From positions 1 to 46,920 of the IMG/VR virus record IMGVR_UViG_3300037840_000099: a DNA stretch of 46,920 nucleotides. One strand, given 5' to 3'. The notes below the pieces were generated by a model. The model was not told the DNA's origin and made no database searches. It worked only from the letters and a program-made list of their open reading frames with translations. The position numbers and the translations under genes were made by a program. The DNA is from a virus. Below are positions 1 to 9,537 of this stretch, in pieces; position 1 is the stretch's first letter, and each line of letters begins with the position of its first letter.

Positions 1-3000
1 GCCGTTCCATCAGAAATTCCAACGATAGCGAATCCCACCACCGGATGCCACCAATCATTGGGAAGCAATGCGTCATAAAAACTTGAGCCTATCGTAGAAA
101 ACGTGGCTGCTGATCCAGTGAATGAGTAATGAGTACTGCTGTTGTTATCGATCGCAAAAGCTGATCCGGTCCCCGATAAAGATGCCGTCTTGCCCGCCGT
201 TGGAGTATAGGCCCATCCTCCGAACAAGACCATATCCCCTACGGCCGGTGTAATCGTCTTAACTCCAATGTTGAATATGTTGGTATTGAACCCACCGAGA
301 GAGCCTGCCGTAGTAGTGCCATCTGGAGCTAGAACCCCTGTCGTGATCGTGCACGATCCGCTCCAACTCCCAGGGTTGGTGGTTACGTTGGCTGTCGCAT
401 ATGGAATAACGGCAGGTGCCATATCGGCTTGCGCGCCACGGACTTCCCCTTCCCTTAATTTTCCATTATCAAAGTTTCCCACTGGGCCTATGAATGAGGA
501 GACCCCATATGCAAGGGGTTGATCATTGCTTATGGCGCCGTTGTATTCTTCGTTGACAATACATTTTGCAAAGCCGGAATTCTGAGATAGCACGGTAAAT
601 GGCTGACCGCCGCCAACGGCGGGCAAGAGAGAATTAACCCAGCACGTGCTATATCCCTGCGCGTTGTCCTGTGTTGCTGTAGTGCTTATTTTTATGGCCT
701 GCGGGTTGCCGCTCCAATAACTGATGGAATCATCGAACGATACAACCGCCCGTGGGCACTGCTCACAGAATGAATTATTCTTCACTTCCACGCTATGGCT
801 GCCATGGTCTAGTTTAATGCCGCTTCCCGCAAACACTGAATTTGTAAAAGTGAATACCCCATTGTCGGCGACCGAGTTGCTCCACTGCCTATAGGCGTGC
901 AGAGAGTATGGCTGGCAGTATGCCGTGGTGGTGATCTGGTCGAACACGGAGTAATTTGTATCCACGATGTCAAACCCCATCACCGTGAGATTTCCAGAGC
1001 ATGCCCCCGTTCCTCCGGCGCTCACTCTTTGCAGAACTGCCTTATATCCATTCAGCCTTAGCCCCACTCCATCACTTGTGATGGCTATATCTTTGATAGT
1101 CGGCCCTCCATTGACTTGTGTCCAGATAGCCGCCGCTCCGAATTGAGCAGTAGATACATGCGGGCGAAAAAAGAGAGCCGTAAAAGTTGTGCTGGTGGTT
1201 TGATTCACAAGAATCGCCTCTGGCACGTCCTCGTTATAGCCGGTTATTGTTCCTCCGCTGCTGCTTCCTATGGACCCGATATTTCCCCACATCAAAGTGT
1301 TTGTAAGATAGTCTGAGGTCACTGTCAGAAACGGCCCCGTTGTCGATCCATTTGAATGTGCCCCGTTATAGCTCGAATCCGATACTCCTGCGACAGTAAC
1401 GGGGACCCCTGCTGGTATGTGGCATGAAGATGAGAATGTGCCCGTGGCTACATTGACAACCGTGCGGGAAATGGTAGAAAACGTACATGTTTCCGTCTCT
1501 GCAATCTCAAGCCCAGTGTTGGGGAATATCCCAGCCATACTGGAGGGCGTAATAGTAGCAACAGCTCCAGGGCGCCAGTTGTGCGTAACTCCTGCCACCG
1601 TAATAGTTACGGAGGCGCCTGACACAGCCGTAGAGGCAGCCACGGAGAGAGTCAGAGTAGTTCCAGAAATAGCCGTTATTCCCGCAGATAGATTTCCTCC
1701 TGAAACACCAGCCCCGGCTACTAGAACTGTATCTCCTACTATGAATCCTCCCACGCTAGCGACTGTCAGGCTGGCGGAGGAAAGCCCTATTGTCCCAGTC
1801 GTAATGGCGCACGTCCACATATCCGCTGACACGCCAGTTGTGTCCTGATATGTATCTCCATTCACTCCTGCAGAGCATACTTCAGGAGTTGACGCGCCGG
1901 GGCTTCCAGCGCCGCTGTAAGTTGCCGCCACAGCAGTATTGATCGTACCCGTGATTGGTACGTTCGATGCGGGACGAGCAAAGACTGCCCCTATCTCACC
2001 AAGAGGAGTGAATTGCGCTGCTCCACTAGCACTTCTTCCCTCGATTACTACATTTGTTCCCAAGGGTATATACCATGTTGTACCTACGCGCAGAACGCCC
2101 TGAATCAGAATTGTAACGGGAGCAACCTTGCCGCTATAGTTAAATGTGGTCGGATTAGCCCAATAACAGGCCGTAGGCGAACCGGGAATAATTATTTGCC
2201 CTCCCAAGGAAGGAAGAGCATTCCACGCAGCCTGCAGTGCCGGTCCTATATCTGTGGCTCCGTCACATACCGCACCACCAGCAAAAGAAGGATGGCGAAT
2301 ATCAAGAATCGGCTGCGCGCTGGCGATGGAGGAAGTGAGATTAACATTCTCTGAAGATGTAAGCGTACCCGTCTTCGTCACACCATCATCGAGATGTGAT
2401 TGTGCTGTAATCGCAGTGGCTGTTCCGGCTAGAGGAACCACGCCCGCCGCCTGTCCTGAGATCGTCCCCGATCCTGGAGACCCTGCCGGTATTCCTAAAG
2501 TAAGAGTTTGCGCTGGAGGAGTGCCCGTTATCGTCGCCGTAGCGGGGCTTCCAGGAGCGAGTGTTGTTACGGGTCCAGCCGTAAGCGCACTGCCTGGACC
2601 GGGTGGTCCAGTAGTTCCTCCCGTGGTGACAAATGGCCCTTGCGTGCCGTACGGACTCTGCACGAAGTAATCCACTTGCCCTCCCGCATACCAGAAGCCC
2701 AGATTGCCAGTAGGACCGGTGGTAGCCACGCAAGCGCTTCCAGGCAACTGCACGATGGGCGTATTGGTCGGGCAGGGCGTAGCCATCGTAGCGTCGGTAT
2801 AGGTTGTCACTGGCGTGCAGGACGTTGGAGTGGCTGGATGGGCGCAGATGCTTACGTGGGCATTGGCGAGGATCAGTGATTGCGGAAGAGGGCCTCCAGA
2901 TACAGGCACATTAGGCCCCGATGCACGCAGAGGCAAATCGATCCGCACCCCTTGTCCGAGGGCCATCGTCGGCAACAGCATTGCCAAATATAGTGCGAAT

Positions 3001-3008
3001 CTCTTCAT
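1..3008 (-). CDS. Large fibre protein with signal peptide and beta-helix domain; 5' part, gene crosses the window junction
   Basis: This minus-strand frame starts at 3008 behind a good ribosome site (GAGGAGCAG) and stays open to base 1. It continues in frame at 46920 and stops at 46878, giving about 1016 residues in all. The N-terminus is a Sec-type signal peptide: MKR, a hydrophobic core, then ALG before Gln19. Residues about 20-135 match the start of the 727-residue fibre protein encoded at 4146-6329 (GPNVP, GGPLPQ, TYTDAT, LPGS, NLGFWY). From about residue 240 a segment with D-A-LQAAW spacing followed by GGQIIIP looks like a pectate-lyase-type right-handed beta-helix, usual in tailspikes. 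It is most likely a receptor-binding fibre or spike with depolymerase potential. An exported virion fibre is unusual. Confidence is high for the gene and moderate for the role. Confidence 0.85.
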   Translation of the reverse strand, partial: MKRFALYLAMLLPTMALGQGVRIDLPLRASGPNVPVSGGPLPQSLILANAHVSICAHPATPTSCTPVTTYTDATMATPCPTNTPIVQLPGSACVATTGPTGNLGFWYAGGQVDYFVQSPYGTQGPFVTTGGTTGPPGPGSALTAGPVTTLAPGSPATATITGTPPAQTLTLGIPAGSPGSGTISGQAAGVVPLAGTATAITAQSHLDDGVTKTGTLTSSENVNLTSSIASAQPILDIRHPSFAGGAVCDGATDIGPALQAAWNALPSLGGQIIIPGSPTACYWANPTTFNYSGKVAPVTILIQGVLRVGTTWYIPLGTNVVIEGRSASGAAQFTPLGEIGAVFARPASNVPITGTINTAVAATYSGAGSPGASTPEVCSAGVNGDTYQDTTGVSADMWTCAITTGTIGLSSASLTVASVGGFIVGDTVLVAGAGVSGGNLSAGITAISGTTLTLSVAASTAVSGASVTITVAGVTHNWRPGAVATITPSSMAGIFPNTGLEIAETETCTFSTISRTVVNVATGTFSSSCHIPAGVPVTVAGVSDSSYNGAHSNGSTTGPFLTVTSDYLTNTLMWGNIGSIGSSSGGTITGYNEDVPEAILVNQTTSTTFTALFFRPHVSTAQFGAAAIWTQVNGGPTIKDIAITSDGVGLRLNGYKAVLQRVSAGGTGACSGNLTVMGFDIVDTNYSVFDQITTTAYCQPYSLHAYRQWSNSVADNGVFTFTNSVFAGSGIKLDHGSHSVEVKNNSFCEQCPRAVVSFDDSISYWSGNPQAIKISTTATQDNAQGYSTCWVNSLLPAVGGGQPFTVLSQNSGFAKCIVNEEYNGAISNDQPLAYGVSSFIGPVGNFDNGKLREGEVRGAQADMAPAVIPYATANVTTNPGSWSGSCTITTGVLAPDGTTTAGSLGGFNTNIFNIGVKTITPAVGDMVLFGGWAYTPTAGKTASLSGTGSAFAIDNNSSTHYSFTGSAATFSTIGSSFYDALLPNDWWHPVVGFAIVGISDGT

Positions 3009-3015
3009 CTGCTCC

Positions 3016-4167
3016 TCATTGAATCGCGAACAAAGTCATCGTGTGCGAAATCCACCTGATCTGCATAGTCGCGCTCGCTGTCGTCATGTCGAGTTGCATG
3101 TGATCGTAAACGCCGCTCGAAAATGTGCTGTTATTTACCGGTATGAAGCCAATCGGAAGCCCAGAAGTCGCATCTACCACGGAGTATGTTATCGGGAGCG
3201 CCCCCGCGGTCACGTCATAAATCGTGAAATAGTCATAGAAAGCGCATGCGGTTACGCTAGAGAATGAGCATCCCGGCATCCGATGATCGTAGTTGCGCGT
3301 GCGGTAACAATGACCTTGTGTCAGTGGATACGTGGTCAGCGTGGGATTCACACCGTCAATGTCTATCAGCTTCACGGTCTGCCATGAACTGCAATTCTGC
3401 GGGCAGCGCTGGAACATCTGAACGGTGGAGTTCCAATGCCAGCCCCAGCCGAAGAACGCACCCGTCCCCGCTCCGTAAGCCGTAGGGCTAGAGTTGATGT
3501 TGGGTTCAAACTCTATATCGTGGGTATTGCTCAGGTTGTCCACGCAGAAGTACTGGTCAAAGTAGACATTCGTCACTGCATCGAGCGCCGTCGAATTCGA
3601 TACGAAGACCGAAGTAGCCAGCACATCCGAATTGCCGTGGCTGGAAGCAGTAGTCTCAGCAAACGTGAATGTGCCGTTGGAGACGCATGCGGCCGGAGAG
3701 AGTCCAGAGTATAGGGTCGCCATGGCGTTAAACGTATCTCCGGTGCATACAGAGTCACTCCCGCTGCCCCCGTAGGTGGCCGTCACGGCGCTGGGAGAGT
3801 CGGTGCCTCCTGAACCATTGCCATTGTCCATCGCGGCCGTCCCGGTGCCCGTAATCGTCGCTGATACTGATCCTTGAGTCGCGCATCCAGCCGCAATAGC
3901 GGCCGTCGCAATTGCAGAGGTTGCATAGAGTTGCCCGACTGGGAAGCCTACCGGCGTGATGGTTGTTCCACCTGTGCAACCGGTTCCGACATTGCCCAAG
4001 GTCTTCTTAACCGCAGTATTGCCAAGAGAATCATTGGCGTTAGAAGTGGCCGTCTCGGTATAGATAACGTTCACGACTCCATTGGGGCTTGCGTGCACGT
4101 AGTTGGAGTACTGCCCGTAGGCAGGAAGGCCAGCGATAAGGAGAATCAGTGCCCCGCGATGTTCCAT
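3016..4167 (-). CDS. Exported fibre-associated protein, 383 residues
   Basis: The start at 4167 is chosen because GGGAGGG lies upstream; it overlaps the end of the preceding fibre gene by 22 bases. A frame open further upstream is only a shadow of that gene. The N-terminus looks like a short signal peptide (MEHRG, ALILLIAGL core, AYG before Gln19). The mature part is rich in Ser, Thr, Gly and Asn, with many Cys residues that could pair as disulfides (for example in CVDN, RCPQNC and MPGCSF contexts), which fits an oxidising compartment. It lies between two large fibre genes and is probably a fibre, spike or chaperone-like partner. No family was recognised. Confidence 0.75.
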   Translation of the reverse strand: MEHRGALILLIAGLPAYGQYSNYVHASPNGVVNVIYTETATSNANDSLGNTAVKKTLGNVGTGCTGGTTITPVGFPVGQLYATSAIATAAIAAGCATQGSVSATITGTGTAAMDNGNGSGGTDSPSAVTATYGGSGSDSVCTGDTFNAMATLYSGLSPAACVSNGTFTFAETTASSHGNSDVLATSVFVSNSTALDAVTNVYFDQYFCVDNLSNTHDIEFEPNINSSPTAYGAGTGAFFGWGWHWNSTVQMFQRCPQNCSSWQTVKLIDIDGVNPTLTTYPLTQGHCYRTRNYDHRMPGCSFSSVTACAFYDYFTIYDVTAGALPITYSVVDATSGLPIGFIPVNNSTFSSGVYDHMQLDMTTASATMQIRWISHTMTLFAIQ

Positions 4168-6329
4168 GTTACCGACCCTCCCGGAGTGATTGGCGATGCC
4201 GTGGTATTGCATACTCTCCAATTGAATGTGTTGGACGTGGGAAAGAATGTGAAGCTCAACCCTCCAGTTGATCCCCACCCAGTGACTGCCGAAGTGTCGG
4301 TAGTGGGCGTGACTGAGAATGATGACGTAGTGGCGACCCCGGTCATCGTAGTGCCGGTGCTCGACGTGCAGGTATTGGCCGCTATCAGGGTCGTTCCCGT
4401 GGTGATCTGGATGTTGGCTATACCGCTGCTGCCGCAACCAGTGCATCCTCCTGTGACCGTCAGCGCTCCCGTGATCCCTACAGTACTGCCAAAAGAAGCG
4501 GCACCCGCTACGCCAAGCGTTCCTCCCATTGTCTCGTTGCCCGTGATAGCCAAATCGCCTGAGCAATCGAGCAGCATCAGATTGATCGAACCTGCCGAGT
4601 TCTGCACGTTGAATGCATTCGAGGCAGAAGGGCCGCAATGAGTCGCTAGAAACAATCCGTTCGGGTAGGACAGTTGCCCTACATCCAAGCCTGCGAAGTT
4701 CCCCCCAACCTGCTGGAATACCGTGCCCGTAACGCTCTGGTAGGTATTGTTGTCTGCTGTAAGAGTCCCAGCCTCGTTATAGAAGACGTGATCTCCGATG
4801 CCATCAAACGTGCTGTTGGACACTTGCCAGCGCCCCTGCGTGACCATCGCCTCGTGAATGATGTTGGTGAACTGGCTATTGGTGACGGAAACATCATTGC
4901 CGCTCGATGAAGATGCGCCGAAGCCCTGATAGTAGTTGTTGCAGATCAGATTGCCCACTACGATGTGGTTGGTCTGATTCTGCAACCCTACGCACGAGCC
5001 CGTGGAGCCCGTCGTTCCGTAGTCGATGGTCACATTGGAGATGCCCACGTTATTCATACTCGTGGACCCACCGTCGATCTGGATGCCGTTATTTGACATC
5101 GCACCGATGTTCCCATCCGAGATTTCGATATATGAACTGATCTGATCCTGCGCGGAGAGGATGATGCCGTTCGTGTCTCCTGCCGTCGCCAATGGCTGAA
5201 TGGAGAAGTGTGAATAGACGTTCATGGCTGATGGAGCATAGGGATCAGATTTGTCGATGAACGAATCTATGGAATGTCCTCTCTCGTAGTCTCCATACCA
5301 CGCTGAATTAGTGCCCTTGAGAATTGATCCGTGCTGATTGAACACGCCGTAAGTGTTGCGGATGCGAGCGTTGTCCACGTTCTCTACCAGAAAATCATGA
5401 TTCGGCGCGCTCAAGCTATATCCAAGGGCAACGATGTTTTCAATGAGGGGAGATTGAACTTGTGCGGCACCAATCACCTGTCCACTGTTGGAAATGCTCA
5501 AAGCATCTTCCGCCGTGCCACCGTGCCCTGCAATGTATGTTGGCCCGACATCAATACCAAGATTGCGGATGGTAAAGAAGTTCGCTCCCTGTATCGCAGA
5601 TACGGTGCCCTGAATGATCGTTCCGCCTGTCAGCGCGGTAGGCGCGGTCGCCGAATTGAACCATGGCATTCCCGAGCCTTCGATGTCGATGCTGGGAGTA
5701 GACAATGGCGTGACAATGCCACTTTGATAGGTTCCGACAGACAGCTTCACCACTCCTCCGCCAGTTGGCAGAAGCGCGATGCATGCCGCTACCGTGCTGG
5801 TAGTGGGGCAGTTCACGATGGGCAGCGAGGACTCTAGACTATTGAGCGTGGCAATCTGATTCGCTGTGCCTGACCAGAGCAGAGGTCCGTTCATGGTCTG
5901 CGTTCCAGTCGTCACGGTAGAGACGTAATTCCCGCCTCCATTCAGGCCTGTAACGGTATAAGGCCCATACGTTCCATAGCTGCTGGTGACGATGTAATCG
6001 ACCGTGCCGCCTCCATACCAGAAGCCGATGTTTCCCAGAGTCCCAGCAAGGGCTGAGCATGTACTCCCCGGCAGGTTGACGATCTGCTGCGTTCCCGGGC
6101 AGGGAGTGGTTGCAGTGGCGTCTGTATAGGTGGTCGTATATGTGCATGACGACAGTGTGGCGGGATGATTGCAGATTTGGATGGTCGCGTTCGAGAGCCA
6201 CAATGCCTGCGGTAATGGACCTCCCTGCATGGGCACATTGGGGCCAGCGGTGAATAGGGGAATATCCACGCGCACGGCCTGCGAGAATGCCAGTGGAGCG
6301 AATAGAAACAGGAAAAGTATGCGCTTCAT
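4146..6329 (-). CDS. Tail fibre/spike with signal peptide and pectate-lyase-like fold, 727 residues
   Basis: The ATG at 6329 overlaps the upstream stop as ATGA, with GAGG upstream. A Sec-type signal peptide (MKR, LFLFLFAPL core) ends AFS before Gln17. The N-terminal region of about 115 residues is shared with the 1016-residue fibre. At about residues 190-205 the pattern GGGVVKLSVGTYQSG is typical of the first turn of a pectate-lyase-type beta-helix. Repetitive strand segments with many Asn/Gly turns follow to about 560. The last 140 residues (ITGNETMGGTLGVAGAASFG and a Thr/Ser-rich end) look like a phage fibre C-terminal region. The likely role is host-surface polysaccharide recognition or cleavage. 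Secretion of a fibre is unexpected. Confidence 0.8.
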   Translation of the reverse strand: MKRILFLFLFAPLAFSQAVRVDIPLFTAGPNVPMQGGPLPQALWLSNATIQICNHPATLSSCTYTTTYTDATATTPCPGTQQIVNLPGSTCSALAGTLGNIGFWYGGGTVDYIVTSSYGTYGPYTVTGLNGGGNYVSTVTTGTQTMNGPLLWSGTANQIATLNSLESSLPIVNCPTTSTVAACIALLPTGGGVVKLSVGTYQSGIVTPLSTPSIDIEGSGMPWFNSATAPTALTGGTIIQGTVSAIQGANFFTIRNLGIDVGPTYIAGHGGTAEDALSISNSGQVIGAAQVQSPLIENIVALGYSLSAPNHDFLVENVDNARIRNTYGVFNQHGSILKGTNSAWYGDYERGHSIDSFIDKSDPYAPSAMNVYSHFSIQPLATAGDTNGIILSAQDQISSYIEISDGNIGAMSNNGIQIDGGSTSMNNVGISNVTIDYGTTGSTGSCVGLQNQTNHIVVGNLICNNYYQGFGASSSSGNDVSVTNSQFTNIIHEAMVTQGRWQVSNSTFDGIGDHVFYNEAGTLTADNNTYQSVTGTVFQQVGGNFAGLDVGQLSYPNGLFLATHCGPSASNAFNVQNSAGSINLMLLDCSGDLAITGNETMGGTLGVAGAASFGSTVGITGALTVTGGCTGCGSSGIANIQITTGTTLIAANTCTSSTGTTMTGVATTSSFSVTPTTDTSAVTGWGSTGGLSFTFFPTSNTFNWRVCNTTASPITPGGSVTWNIAGH

Positions 6330-8122
6330 TGCTGGCCTCTCAAGTATGCATCTATGTCGAATGGGGCAATCTTCTGACGGAATGCGCTCCCGGGAGGATA
6401 GACAGGAGTCTCCATAGGCTGACCTCTGAATGCGCTTCCGGCAGGATAGATGTGTGCCGTAGTCGGCTCAGGCGACGGTGCGGGAACATCGGGAGCCGGA
6501 AGCAGACCACGAATACTGCCAGAACTCGGTAATGGCTGTCCCTGCATTTCAAGCCTCTGCGGCCGAGTGGGAATGATGCGTGTCGTTTCTCCCGGAGCAG
6601 GTGCTGGACGGTAAGCGATGTAGGGGCGTGTCTCACCTCGAGAGGCCATAGCAGGGAGTTGGAGGTGTGGCTGCGGAGGCATGGTGCGAATCGAGGTAGA
6701 TTCTGGCGGTTCCACATAGGGACGCCCGTACCGAATCATTGGCTGCGTTTCCCCGCCTCCGGCTGTTGCTGGCAGCGCGGCCTGTGCTGGTGGGGCTTGC
6801 CCGGTGCGGATGGTACGCTCGAAGTGAGGGATTCCATTCTGCCCTTCGGTAGCTTCAAGTGTTGTCGGTCCTCCGCCCATCCTGAATTGAGCGTTGGTGG
6901 ATGTGGATGCAGGAAGTTGGCGAGGAGGAGTCACGTTGGGCATTGCCGATGCAGGAGCCCTGAAATCCGGCTTAGGACCAGCAGTGCGGAATGCCTCACG
7001 AATCGCCACATCGGTAGGATTGGCGCTCAGATAACGACCGGCTGCCACATCTCGAGCGATTGACCCAGCGAGTGGAATATTGCTCAGGGGTTTAGTAAGG
7101 CTTACATCTTTGAGTTTCGAGAATCCAAATGCTTCCTTGGGTTCGGCAGCAGTGGTGCGCCCCGCCACAGTATCGCCAATGCGCGCTACTTGACCGAATG
7201 TCTTGCGGATTAGCTTCGGATCAACGCCCGCCTCTTCCAGATGTGGGTCCAATGCTTGCTGTACTTGCTTTTCGCGTTGAATCACTTCAGCCTGAGTCTT
7301 ACCTTTCTGCTTGGCAAGTTGCTCCGCTTCTGGTCCCCCCTTGCGAAGCGTTCGTAGATCGGCAGAAAGTTGGCCGCGCTCATCCTCCAGTGCCTGAACT
7401 GTAGTGGGACCATCCGGCCCTTGAACTTGCTTGTTCCCAATCGCATCAATTGTCTTCTTGTATGGCCCCCATACTTCATTACGTGCACTGCCGCCGATGC
7501 CTGCTTTCGCTTGAAGTTCTGCCTGAGTTCTAACTCCCTGGAGAAAGGGACGGGCGCCTTCACCGGCTTGAACTGTGGGAATACCCCTTTTAGACCCGGG
7601 CGTTACACGCAAGCCCCTCAATAGAGCGGCGTCTGGGTCGCCTATGGCCGCGCTTCTGATGGCCTCTCCTGCTACTGGAGCCACTCGCCCTATACCTTTG
7701 AGTGCCCCTGCGGCAGCTAATTGGCTGGCAATGCCTCCTGCCGCGTATGCAGGATTCTCCTTAATGGCATTTGTCGTTTCTTTCTGTCCTTGCTGCGCCT
7801 CAAGCTGGATGGGAAGATTTTGCCTCAATTGTCCACCAGCAGGTGCAGTCGTAGGGTACATCCCCCCCGGAGCCATACCAGTTGAAACAAAGGGCTCGCC
7901 CATCTTCGCAGCGGTGTCAATTGGATGCCGCATCATGTCTGGAATTGTATGGATGAAGCCGTTGCCGAACTCACCGGGAGCCATAACTTTGTTCAATGTC
8001 GGCTTAGGCTGTGTGATCTGCGGACGGGATGACGTGCGGATAGCATTAGACACTTCCGCATCGCTCATATTGTCGGGAAACTCGACAATCTTTCCATCCG
8101 GCATCTGCACGTTTTTGGGCAT
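6326..8122 (-). CDS. Putative internal virion/ejection protein, 598 residues
   Basis: The start at 8122 overlaps the upstream stop (TAATG). The first 32 residues contain a short module seen at the start of many podovirus internal proteins: PDGKIVEFPDNMSDAEVSNAI. The middle is Ala/Gly-rich with a hydrophobic stretch at about residues 130-150 (AYAAGGIASQLAAAGAL) that could insert in membrane. A charged, helix-prone segment at about 255-310 (ERGQLSADLRTLRKGG, VIQREKQVQQALD) follows. The C-terminal third is a Pro-rich, low-complexity region with repeats of the type YPPGSAFR and YPAGSAFR. Its place between ejection-type proteins and fibres supports a virion role. No enzymatic domain was recognised. 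Confidence 0.7.
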   Translation of the reverse strand: MPKNVQMPDGKIVEFPDNMSDAEVSNAIRTSSRPQITQPKPTLNKVMAPGEFGNGFIHTIPDMMRHPIDTAAKMGEPFVSTGMAPGGMYPTTAPAGGQLRQNLPIQLEAQQGQKETTNAIKENPAYAAGGIASQLAAAGALKGIGRVAPVAGEAIRSAAIGDPDAALLRGLRVTPGSKRGIPTVQAGEGARPFLQGVRTQAELQAKAGIGGSARNEVWGPYKKTIDAIGNKQVQGPDGPTTVQALEDERGQLSADLRTLRKGGPEAEQLAKQKGKTQAEVIQREKQVQQALDPHLEEAGVDPKLIRKTFGQVARIGDTVAGRTTAAEPKEAFGFSKLKDVSLTKPLSNIPLAGSIARDVAAGRYLSANPTDVAIREAFRTAGPKPDFRAPASAMPNVTPPRQLPASTSTNAQFRMGGGPTTLEATEGQNGIPHFERTIRTGQAPPAQAALPATAGGGETQPMIRYGRPYVEPPESTSIRTMPPQPHLQLPAMASRGETRPYIAYRPAPAPGETTRIIPTRPQRLEMQGQPLPSSGSIRGLLPAPDVPAPSPEPTTAHIYPAGSAFRGQPMETPVYPPGSAFRQKIAPFDIDAYLRGQQ

Positions 8123-9537
8123 TATTTCTTGATCTCCTCAATCTCGCCGGTTTCTGGATTCCAGCGATGCGTTGCCGCTGGGGCTGCGGATGGCGCGGAC
8201 GATCCTTGACGTTGCTCGCCACGCTTCGCCGCTCCCGCGATCATAGTCATAGTGGTGACCATATCGTTGCGCTGCTGCGGCGTGAGAGATTGACCATTTG
8301 CAACCTTGGTAAAGAGTGCTTCGACATCTCCAAGAGAACTGCGCGTCCCCCCGAATAGCTTCAATTCGCGATCATTGAGGCGAATCTTACCCATAGATTC
8401 CGGCTTCGTTGCGCCGATATAGTGCATGAGCATGGCTGCATCATTGGTTGGGCTCGGACTGGCCGCGAATTGCTTCATGAGGTTTAATTCACTATCGAGA
8501 TTTTCGCTCTGCTTCTGTTCTGCCTTCTGCTCTTTAACTCCTGCCGCATTCTGTGCTCCAAGTTGAGTAGCGCTCATTGAGCCCGGAGTGATTGTTTGGC
8601 CGGGATGCAGCGTTTCAACTTGACCACCGGGCGTGACCACCGTGATCTGTGCAGGACGCTGCGGAGCTTGATTTGCAGCAGAGTATTCCTTGCGTGCCAT
8701 GAGGCGATTGTGGGCGCTATCGGGAAGATTGTTGTCCTTGATGTAATCCTTGTAGAACTGCTCAAAATCATTGCCTTCTTTCTCTGGTGGCTGAACGCGC
8801 TTGAATGCCGTGGCGGTCTGGCCAGCGAGGCGCATTTGACCGGAGTTCTTCTCGACCTCGACAGGCTCTCCATTTGGACCCGTATAGTCCTTGGCAATTT
8901 CCCAGCTTTCCTCTTTAGGCTTTGGCTGTGGATTCTTGAGTTCTTCTGTCGCCGCTTGCTCATGCGCGGTCTGCGCTTGTGTGAACGGAATGCGGGCCTG
9001 CGTCTCTGCCGTTTGCGCCTGTTCGTGACCGGCCTGCGCTTCCTTAACCCCCTCAGTCTCCTCATTGCCGATCTGCTTATTAACGCCACGCAATTCCTCC
9101 GCATGGTGGTAAGCCGTCCCGGGGATAGCCGCTGCGATACCAGGAGCTACTGCGGATATGCCGATGTCGCCGAGAGTCGCGCCAACCTGACCAAGTCCGC
9201 CCAGAATCTTGCCAAGGAGAGGATGATTCTGCCCAAACTGCGACCCTGTCACTTTGCCATAAATCTGCGATTCGCCGGGGCCGGTGGTCATCAGTCGCGT
9301 GCGCTCTGCTTTATCTGCATCCAATGTTCCGCGTGGTCCCTTTACCGTTGGAGGCGTGATGGCAAGGTTAGGCGCATTTGTCGGTTGCGGCATGTTGATG
9401 GGACCGGGAGCAGCCATTTGTGGGCCAGCGGGCAAGCCAAGATGCTCAGACATGGGATTTTGCGCCTGATTGCCGAGCGTGATCGCTAAGTTGCGGCGAA
9501 CTTCTTCAGGGTCGAGTTGGAGTCCAGTGGTTGCCAT
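8122..9537 (-). CDS. Putative internal virion protein, 471 residues
   Basis: The start at 9537 follows an AGGA ribosome site, and the stop shares one base with the next start. The N-terminal 90 residues are Pro-rich. A glycine/alanine-rich hydrophobic segment (LGGLGQVGATLGDIGISAVAPGIAAAIPG, about residues 112-140) is followed by a long charged coiled-coil-prone region with repeated Gln, Ala and Thr (EAQAGHEQAQ, ETQARIPF, AQTAHEQAA). The end is charged. The architecture of disordered, amphipathic and coiled-coil parts resembles podovirus ejection proteins, and so does its location after the tail-hub genes. Assignment rests on context only. Confidence 0.65.
   Translation of the reverse strand: MATTGLQLDPEEVRRNLAITLGNQAQNPMSEHLGLPAGPQMAAPGPINMPQPTNAPNLAITPPTVKGPRGTLDADKAERTRLMTTGPGESQIYGKVTGSQFGQNHPLLGKILGGLGQVGATLGDIGISAVAPGIAAAIPGTAYHHAEELRGVNKQIGNEETEGVKEAQAGHEQAQTAETQARIPFTQAQTAHEQAATEELKNPQPKPKEESWEIAKDYTGPNGEPVEVEKNSGQMRLAGQTATAFKRVQPPEKEGNDFEQFYKDYIKDNNLPDSAHNRLMARKEYSAANQAPQRPAQITVVTPGGQVETLHPGQTITPGSMSATQLGAQNAAGVKEQKAEQKQSENLDSELNLMKQFAASPSPTNDAAMLMHYIGATKPESMGKIRLNDRELKLFGGTRSSLGDVEALFTKVANGQSLTPQQRNDMVTTMTMIAGAAKRGEQRQGSSAPSAAPAATHRWNPETGEIEEIKK

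Noticed and set aside
1-2900. Several plus-strand frames of 60-150 codons opposite the fibre gene
   Set aside because: They are antisense to a continuous, convincing minus-strand frame and have low-complexity or Arg/Ser-biased composition.
3016-4638. Longer version of the 383-residue protein starting at 4638
   Set aside because: The extra 157 residues overlap the fibre gene and are His/Arg-rich shadow sequence; the ribosome site supports 4167.
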